64,000 nt of DNA, taken from positions 9,918,501-9,982,500 of the forward strand of contig CM034409.1 of the NCBI GenBank assembly GCA_019925095.2, read 5' to 3'. A program made the translations under genes and the position numbers. Shown here piece after piece: positions 57,039 to 64,000 of the stretch (the first letter of the stretch is position 1; every line of letters begins with the position of its first letter). The notes below the pieces were generated by a model. It did no database searches and had not been told where the DNA came from. It saw only the letters and a list, made by a program, of their open reading frames with translations. This DNA is from Dendrolimus kikuchii (lineage: Eukaryota; Arthropoda; Insecta; Lepidoptera; Lasiocampidae).

Positions 57039-57336
57039 TACAAGCTTTTGAGATCCTGAATATCATGTAGCAGCAGAATGCTAGCCAAGACAAGTAAAAT
57101 GAGCCCAAACACGACAGGTCTTGTTTAGTACAGGAGTTCCTATGGCCACCTTCCGACTTCATCATCAGATCAGCTCTATAGTATTATATTATTGCATTGT
57201 CACGCAATATACATATGTTTGCAAAATTTCAGCTCAATCGGAAACCGGGAAGTTGGTCAAATTTAACATACAAGATTCCGCTCGCACTTACATAAATACA
57301 TAGGTACAACCATTGCAAGTTAAATAAAAGCTTGTA
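57039..57336. mobile_element. TA-flanked MITE, second copy
   Basis: The ends TACAAGCTTTT and AAAAGCTTGTA and the body match 22124-22434. Its right end abuts the coding relic that starts at 57338. Confidence 0.7.
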
Positions 57337-57337
57337 A

Positions 57338-57661
57338 AAAAACAGCGTTTGGAAACTGGAAAAAAGTGGAACCGGTTATAACCTAAGTATACGAGCTTGT
57401 CTTGTCAGTTTATCTCTAAGTTTAACCTCAACTGCATGGTTTTTAGCAACAAAAGTTCGAGACAGTCGAGACCCTGGAGAATCATGGAGGCTTGAAGCAC
57501 ACAAGGTTTATCGAAACCTAGCCAAATATCAAAAGGCGGCTCTATACCTCGGCAACGCCAATTCCATTCAAAGAGGCAATGTGGCTGGTCTTTTGAGAAT
57601 GTTCTCCACTGATCGTTGTCTGGCACTAGATTTTCTAGCTAATTATAATTTTTACATATAG
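57338..57661 (+). pseudogene. Open 107-codon coding relic with IQRG motif
   Basis: The frame is open from the MITE junction to TAG 57659-57661, without an in-frame start. The C-terminus contains RLEAHKVYRNLAKYQKAALY, then LGNANSIQRGNVAGLLRMFS and TDRCLALDFLANYNFYI. It aligns loosely with the minus-strand relic at 5229-5444 (QKAGSYFAQGISIAIQRG...LLGMF) and with degraded DNA at 12075-12290. It is probably transposon-encoded. The family is not identified, and the MITE may have cut off its upstream part. Confidence 0.5.
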
Positions 57662-58831
57662 TTTATTTTATAGGTTTAATGTTTAGATGTTTCATCTAGT
57701 AGTAAACTAATATACAGAGCTAATAGATTTTAGGAATAAATAAGTTCAAAATACATTGCGATTTTATATGAGCGGTTTTTTGGAAAATAACTACGTAACC
57801 TTATGGAGAAGTATATGACATAATTATAATGTACAGTACCAAAGAGATACGTTCAAGTTTAAATGTGTACGAACATTAAATTCTTTGAAAACATTCATTT
57901 GGAAGCAAAAGTACGTAGCACTTCAAAACTATCTCGGGACGGGAAACTGGGGAAGTTTAGAGATTTTTCATTCCTGTAGGAACGACGTCGTGGGAGCAAA
58001 CTAGTGTCACTTAAAGTTTTTAGTTTAATGTTCTTGGTATTTCGTGTATTTTATATAGTGTATTGTGACTAGCCAGCTATTATACCCTGTCCAATGGTTT
58101 ATTTTACTTTTCACAGGTCGATTATTAATCGATTCGTGATGCCCTAAAGTATTATCAATTCGATTTTATATAAAAACGAGTTTTACTGGTTAATTTGATC
58201 GATTTGGTGCACCCATGTCATTTGCTAAAAAATACTGTTTTGCGTAATAAATAAGGCGTATACATATTTTTATACTTAAAAATAAATTAAAGCAAACTTA
58301 TTAATTGTTAAATTTAAATAAATGCCGTGGTACTTTTAATTAACACATTTTAAATTAAAATGTTTAATTTAAATTTAATCGTTATCAAGCGTAATGCTTG
58401 ATAACGATTAAATTTAGATATGATGACGGTAGTTCATAGTCTATGCATTAGATAACTAACAGAACTAAACTACTACATCGCTTGGAATAATGTTTGAAAA
58501 TTGACTTGATTAAAAATGTGCAACTTAATAGGCGTGCAAACGTCAAAACTAAGATAAATCGTTGGACAGGATATAAATGAATCTCTTTTTGATTTATTTA
58601 TTTGAATGTAACAAATAATAATAAGTTTCGTAGATGTGACAAATGTCCAATATTTCCGTTATTCAACGACAAAATAATTTAATTAATCAAAGTGAAAAAG
58701 GTCTAGTGTTAAAACTTTAAGCGAAAATTACTATTTATAGGATCCTAGTCATAAATCACTATTTTTAGAATTTTTGTCTGTCATTTTCAGATTTTTTCAC
58801 TAATATGCTGAGTAACGTCTCAATGAATTTA
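57662..58831. other. AT-rich intergenic with one perfect hairpin
   Basis: 58371-58390 (AAATTTAATCGTTATCAAGC) pairs perfectly with 58396-58415 around a 5-base loop (GTAAT). I recognise nothing else. Confidence 0.5.
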
Positions 58832-58950
58832 AAAAAATCGAAATGTGTGCTGGGACACATAGTAGAAGTGAAACTTCAACGGACAAGTGGCAAAATGAAT
58901 CGCAACAAAATTTTAACCTAAAGGTTTTAAAATCGGACAAGTACATTAAC

Positions 58951-59280
58951 GGGGTGGAGTGTCGGGGTGAAGGTAAGGAAAGGAATGCTCCGGTGGTTCG
59001 GACATGTAGAAAGAATGCATGATGAAAGAATGAATAAACAGATATACAATGCAAAAGTGGATGGATGCAGAAGTCGTGGAAGGCCACGACACACTTTCCA
59101 TGATCAAATTGATCGTGTACTAGCAGAAGGTGATGTTAGGAGCCTTAAGAACAGACGAGCGTGCATGACAAGAGTTATGAATGTCAAAGAAGCAAGTCAG
59201 GTGTGTAAGAATAAACCTAAATGGCGCTCTGTTGTTCGTGCCTACCCCGCAAGGGAACTGGCGTGAAGTTATGTATGTAT
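58951..59280 (+). mobile_element. LINE-T tail copy 6, 330 bp
   Basis: Flanked by GTACATTAAC at 58941-58950 and 59281-59290. Ends (TATG)n. It is the most intact coding copy of the family in this window. Confidence 0.9.
58952..59266 (+). pseudogene. LINE-T ORF2 C-terminus
   Basis: This is a 104-codon open frame without a genuine start, because the copy is 5'-truncated. It contains KVRKGMLRWFGHVERMHDER, then RGRPRHTFHDQIDRVLAEGD and NVKEASQVCKNKPKW, and ends YPARELA just before the tail. The LRWFGHVERM...GRPR block is the common C-terminal signature of several insect LINE ORF2 proteins, downstream of RT. No catalytic domain is present. The parent LINE is not in the window. Confidence 0.8.
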
Positions 59281-59399
59281 GTACATTAACAATCGGCCCG
59301 TAAAACTCCAAGTTAAAACTTTGTTGCGATTCGTTTTTCCACTTGTCCGTTGAAGTTTCACTTCTACTAAGTGTCCCAGCACACATTTCGATTTTTTGC

Positions 59400-60033
59400 A
59401 GGTTTACTGCAAATTATGATTTGGTTAGGTTAATTACGTTTTAATTAATGCATTTTTTTATTTACACATATTTTATTTTATCAAACAAACAACTTAATTC
59501 GATCCGAAACCAATAAAAAATGGATAGTCTACTCTAACATTATACCGTTTCTCACCAGGTTTAGTCTAAATTTATGCCGCTCTTCCACGTGGCCGTAACG
59601 CTTTTTCGTGACAGAAATATCCTAAAACCCCGTCTATATAGAAGTTTCACTTCATAAATATTTATTTTATATCAAAATTACATTTCTGCTGTATTTTAAT
59701 ATTTTGAACGTATCACTAGATATCAATATGAAGATAGAGTATTGCGCGAACTAAGTGGCGACCAATTCTCGTATTCCAGTACAACTATAAATAATTCTTT
59801 CTATATAAAGTTTTTCATTTAATTAGACCTCTCAATAATTTACTTCAATCTGTTCCAAATAGATATCGATTTCAACAAAGCCTGGCCTGAATCTAAACTT
59901 TAGGTTTTATTGTGCTCGGTCACGTATGTATACGTGAATGGGGAACCTTTTTATAACACAAATATATTAATGAGGCTGTGGAAAGGCTTTTGCATGTTCG
60001 AAAAATAATAGGGGATTTAATTATTACTATATA
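59400..60033. other. AT-rich intergenic
   Basis: 59398-59435 (TTGCAGGTTTACTGCAAATT and onward) still matches the tail of the MITE at 45910-45950. The rest is unassigned. Confidence 0.35.
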
Positions 60034-60582
60034 CTAGCGGCACCGGCAGACGTTGTCCTGCCTTTAAAAAATAAAATTCTAGAACTCGATCCCAGAGCCA
60101 CGTACCGGTTCTAATTGCAAATCTAAACCATCCGGGTACCCACTCAAACACAAAAACAAAATCACCAAATTCGCTTCCGGTGATTAGGAGGATTCCAAAA
60201 CCCGATCTCAGCGCCACCTACCGGTTCTAATTGTGAATCTAAAAGAGTAATATAATTTTTTTTATTCTAAGTCATGACAAAATAAGATTAAAAATCTTGC
60301 CAAAAAATTAGTTTATAATTAACAAATAAAAAATAGGGGTTGATCGTAGAGAGGTGAAAATTTAGGGTTGTAGGCATTTTTTAATGCTGTATCCTAAAAA
60401 AATAAAAAAATTATCAAAAAAAAATTGGGGTGGATACCCCTTATCACTTGGGGTTTGAAAAATAGATAGTAGCCGATTCTCAGACTTACGGAATATGCAT
60501 AAAAAATTTCATAAGAATCGGTCAAGCCGTTTCGGAGGAGTATGGGAACGAACATTGTGACACGAGAATTTTATATATAAGA
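60034..60582 (-). mobile_element. Helitron H6, 549 bp
   Basis: CTAG 60034-60037 after A, and minus-strand TC 60581-60582 (TCTTATATATAAAATTCTCG) beside T. Near full-length match to 40343-40898. Confidence 0.8.
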
Positions 60583-60675
60583 TGTATCATCTTTGTGACA
60601 TAAAACCGATAAAGATAAGTTTCATAAATAAGTAGCCCTATGCGAGCCCGACTTGCACAATTCTTTTATAAAATA

Positions 60676-61462
60676 CTAGCTGTACCCAGTAGACGCTGGC
60701 TGTCCTGCCCGTAAAAAATAAAAATCTAGAACCCGATTGCAGCACCGGTTTCGTTCTCATCCCTGCTCCGTGCTGTTCACGGGGTGAGAAGTGACACCGG
60801 TAGACGGCTGGCGGGAATAACTGATCGAGTGGTAACTGATCAATTTTCGACTGCCGAGAGTAGACAATTATTAAAGTACTAATATCGCTATTGAAAAATA
60901 GGGGTTGGTGGTAGAAAGGTGAAAATTTAGGGTTGTATGTATTTTTTAATGCCGAATCATAATTTTACCCGTGCAGGAACGAAGAAAGAATACAATTTCC
61001 TGCGGCCGGGCGGCCTGTCGTAAGAGGCGACAAAAGAACCCACAGCCAGGTGGTAAGGCATTTGCCCGACTGAATGGCTACCACCCCTGGTTTAAATCAT
61101 GTCGCCATAACAACCTTGATTTGTGTTCCGGCATTACTGACCAGGTTCCAGCCTTCATTAAGAGAGCAGCAGGGCATTTGTAGCACTTTGGTGTTGTAAA
61201 TGTCCATAGGCGATGGTAACCGCTTTCCATCGAGTGGGCCGTCTGCCTGCCTGCTGTACTCCTGCAATAAAAAAAATTGACAAAAAAATTAAAATTAAAT
61301 ATTTAGGGGTGGGTTACCCTTATCATTTAGGGTTATGAAAAATAGATGTTGGCCTAGTCTCAGACCTACCCGATATGCACACAAAATCTCGTACAAATTG
61401 GTTCAGCTGTTTCGGAGGTGTTTGGTAACAAACACCGCGACAAGAGAATTTTATATATTAGA
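60676..61462 (-). mobile_element. Helitron H6 split by SINE 2
   Basis: CTAG 60676-60679 and minus-strand TC 61461-61462. A complete SINE 2 (60963-61277, +) sits inside. The flanks TTTTTTAATGCCGAATC and ATATTTAGGGGTGGG rejoin the body seen in the 60034 copy. Confidence 0.75.
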
Positions 61463-61794
61463 TTAGATAATACAAATTTAAGTTCATTTTTGTATTGGTA
61501 TATAATAAAGTGTTATCTATCTACTAATATTAAGTGTTATTCTGTCCGTTTAAATTTTTTTAACAATTTTATGTCGGTGGTTCTAATCCTTACCGGCCGC
61601 TATCACTGTATAAGGGCAGGCGCTGATACTGAAATATAAATATGCACACGTGTAACGTAATGTTTACCCCTGTATTATTGACTTTATACAAATCTATAAA
61701 AGCTTAAATAAATCTGAAATATGAATATTATTGTATATACATTACATTCTTTCTTTAAAATAGATCTAATTTTTTTTCAAGGTTTCAAACTTCT
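61463..61794. other. AT-rich intergenic
   Basis: Nothing recognised. Confidence 0.35.
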
Positions 61795-62175
61795 TTATGA
61801 AGTGAAACTTCTTTAGAATGGTTGTGATTTGAAACTCGATGAACCGTAAAAGCGACACTAAGAAGTGAAAAACACATAAATCTATAGGACTAAGCCTGCG
61901 AGAGAATGATATACGAGTTTTACATTGTGCAGCCGATGATTAAACATAGGTCCAATTTGGACCGAATTATAACTGATAATAATATTTTTTAGACTAAACT
62001 GTGAATAATTGAAAAAGATACTTAAGAAGTTTACTTTGAATTATAATAATATGTTGACGGATGTAGGCTAAGGGAATTTTATTTGTATTAATAAAAGCTA
62101 GAGAAGAATTAATTATCTGTAAGTATATTCTCTGTAGTTTCACTTCTACTGCGTGTGAACTGCACACACACACAA
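61795..62175 (+). mobile_element. MITE family M
   Basis: Begins GAAGTGAAACTTCTTTAG and ends TTTCACTTCTACTGCGTGTG plus a CA run. It has the clearest inverted ends of the family. Confidence 0.7.
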
Positions 62176-62336
62176 TTTTTTTTTCAAGATTAGGGATTGT
62201 AGTCAGTTAAAAATGATTATGATTGTTGGTAGTATTAATTAGTTGATAGTATAAATTTCTTCAACATTTCTTACATTAAATAACCACATTAAACAACACT
62301 ATGTATATACGAAATTGTTTAATGGTGTTCTATACA

Positions 62337-62551
62337 TTAAGGGCCGCTTGCATAAGATTGTTTAAATTTATTTATTTATTTAACACAAAACGTATTTAAC
62401 ATCCTTAAATACAATTAGCGTCTTTCACAACGCAAAATCTGCCGCTAAATATGTTGAACTGTCAATACGCTTTGTGTAAAATGTATTTAGGCAGTTTAAT
62501 ATGATTAACTAATTTTATTTATTATTTTTTCGTTATGCAAGCGGCCCTTAA
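62337..62551. mobile_element. MITE with perfect terminal inverted repeats
   Basis: TTAAGGGCCGCTTGCATAA (62337-62355) and TTATGCAAGCGGCCCTTAA (62533-62551) are perfect reverse complements, and the symmetry extends 3 more bases each side. A TTAA or TTA duplication is plausible (piggyBac- or Harbinger-like), but the class is not settled. The 177-bp interior is non-coding. Confidence 0.85.
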
Positions 62552-63584
62552 TGTTGTAGACCTGTACTTAAGAATGTAAGCCTTTGTGGTGCTCGTGTGT
62601 ATCTGGAATTGTTGGTACTTCGTACTTAGTACCACACGACATTAAAATGTTGTTAAACAAAGTTAAATAATGTTTGCGTGCCGCGTAAAGTTTGGATGCG
62701 GGTAGGTTTAGAAATGTCGTTATTTTTTCTCAGAATTAAATAATTGCTTTCTTCTTGTTGTGTATGTCTTTTGCTTGCTTTTTACACGTTTAGGATTCCA
62801 CAGCCAATTTTGGTGAAAACAGAAACCTTATAAATTACTTATCATGTACGTACATCTGTCGTTGTATGTCGCAACGCAAATATTTTAGTAGAGAAAATAA
62901 AAATAAGGGGTGAAATATTATTCAGGAATTTTCTTATAATTGAATTATTTTAAAAATACAACATTCATAATAAAATATAATAAAAAAAAGACAAGTAAGT
63001 AACCTATACATAATCAAAATTACTAACTAGAAACTATCGACTTTTGTTGACCCACTTACACTCCATTCAAAGGTTGTCTGGGAGAAATCGCCATAGGCGA
63101 TAAGATTGCAGGTTGTACGTGAATATTTTATATTCATGTTCTAGATGTTATGTAGCAGTTTTATACAATAAAGTATATTCTATTCTAAATTAACCATATT
63201 TATACTTAAAAATTGTCCATTAACACTTTCATTATTGTCCGTATGAAAACAAAAATACCTTCATGCGTTGTTAACTAATAGCTGACATACTACACTATAC
63301 TACTCTTTACTTTGGTTTATTGCTGAGGTCAAAAATGTATGTCCTTGTGAGCCTACTCATTATGTCCATTTTTTAAATAGCTGAACTGCCTTGACGTTCG
63401 TATCATGGTGAAGCCAATGACCAGAGCTTATGTAATTCAGGGACGAAAATATTTCAGTGTAGCAAGCATAGAACATGTGGGCTGTCGTTACACAAGTATA
63501 TGACATTGTAGTAATGGTTCTTAATGACTTTTTTAAAACCGGAATGTTGGCGACACAACCGTTTGTTTCGTGTACTTTTTAGCT
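62552..63584. other. AT-rich intergenic
   Basis: No supported gene or element. Confidence 0.35.
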
Positions 63585-63830
63585 AAATAAATCTATAGCG
63601 CTAAGCCTGCGAGAGAATGAGATAGAATACATTATATTTAATCATTTAAACACTATGCTCTTACAGATAGATTTGAAAATGTTTTGAAATTTTTCGTTAA
63701 TGCTTCAAATTTCGTGTTTTAAGGCTTAAATATAAAAATATATGAAATGCGATGTCACAAAATTTAGAATCTCTCCCACCCCTTATCACACTGTGTTTCA
63801 TATCTACTGCGTGAACTGCACCCACACAAT
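63585..63830 (+). repeat. MITE family M, 5'-truncated
   Basis: AAATCTATAGCGCTAAGCCT through TCTACTGCGTGAACTGCAC matches 7330-7595. The left end is missing. Confidence 0.62.
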
Positions 63831-64000
63831 GTTTTTCTTAAAAATGTTATTTATTGTTAATTTAAAACAACGTTATCCTCGTCTAGCTTCTAAAGGGACC
63901 ATCCTTAAATTGTATCACACGACTTTCATGATTTTTGACCCCTCCCCCGTCCTTGTCACAGTTGGTCACATTCGTGACACTCCTACAATAGGGATATTGT

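Larger units (their letters stand above)
58832..59397. mobile_element. Palindromic MITE P with nested LINE-T
   Basis: Terminal inverted repeats of about 59 bp, from AAAAAATCGAAATGTGTGCT to AGCACACATTTCGATTTTTT, include TGTGCTGGGACACA and the GAAGTGAAACTTCAACGG block. The centre is split by the LINE-T copy at 58951-59280. Confidence 0.82.

Noticed and set aside
10906..59280. TATG-ended repeats as a CRISPR-like array of spaced repeats
   Set aside because: The six copies are kilobases apart, vary in length and orientation, and each has its own target-site duplication, which is retroposition.

Overview
The window looks like an intergenic, transposon-rich piece of an insect genome, most likely a moth or butterfly. 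It is AT-rich and has no bacterial-style operons or densely packed long ORFs. It carries many short A^T-inserted Helitrons that begin TC and end CTAG, tRNA-derived SINEs, 5'-truncated LINEs, solo LTRs and inverted-repeat MITEs. The species cannot be named from the sequence. Only two host genes can be supported.

The host genes are two small secreted Kazal-type proteins on the + strand, 5.3 kb apart (coding exons at 1200-1438 and 6750-6985). They share the cysteine spacing C-x2-C-x7-C-x6-Y-x3-C-x3-C-x13-C, end in CIFY or CIFF, and are clearly tandem paralogues. Both open frames cross a splice-acceptor-like site at the homologous codon and in the same phase (phase 1), which suggests a short separate first exon. 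For the downstream gene a good candidate exists at 6307-6319.

1-7.3 kb: SINE and LTR remnants, Kazal gene 1, then a minus-strand Helitron carrying a 9-bp-unit minisatellite. A 5'-truncated LINE with an intact 477-aa reverse transcriptase frame is inserted in that array. A Tc1-type transposase tail, fold-backs and Kazal gene 2 follow. 7.3-34 kb: MITEs, solo LTRs, Helitrons, LINE tails and SINEs, with long AT-rich stretches in which I recognise nothing. 34.7-35.8 kb: a miniature LTR element (TRIM-like) with two nearly identical LTRs and a 6-bp target duplication. 36-48 kb: nested Helitrons, one inserted precisely at A^T inside another, plus solo LTRs. 49.6-53.5 kb: a solo LTR holding a nested LINE tail, and a full-length 1.97-kb copy of the minisatellite Helitron. 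54-64 kb: SINEs, a long fold-back, MITEs, two coding-like relics, and a palindromic MITE carrying the largest intact LINE tail.

No operon, CRISPR array, rRNA or genuine tRNA gene was seen. Apart from the paired Kazal inhibitors, no genes here appear to work together. The window is best read as a record of layered insertions, many of which keep readable target-site duplications.
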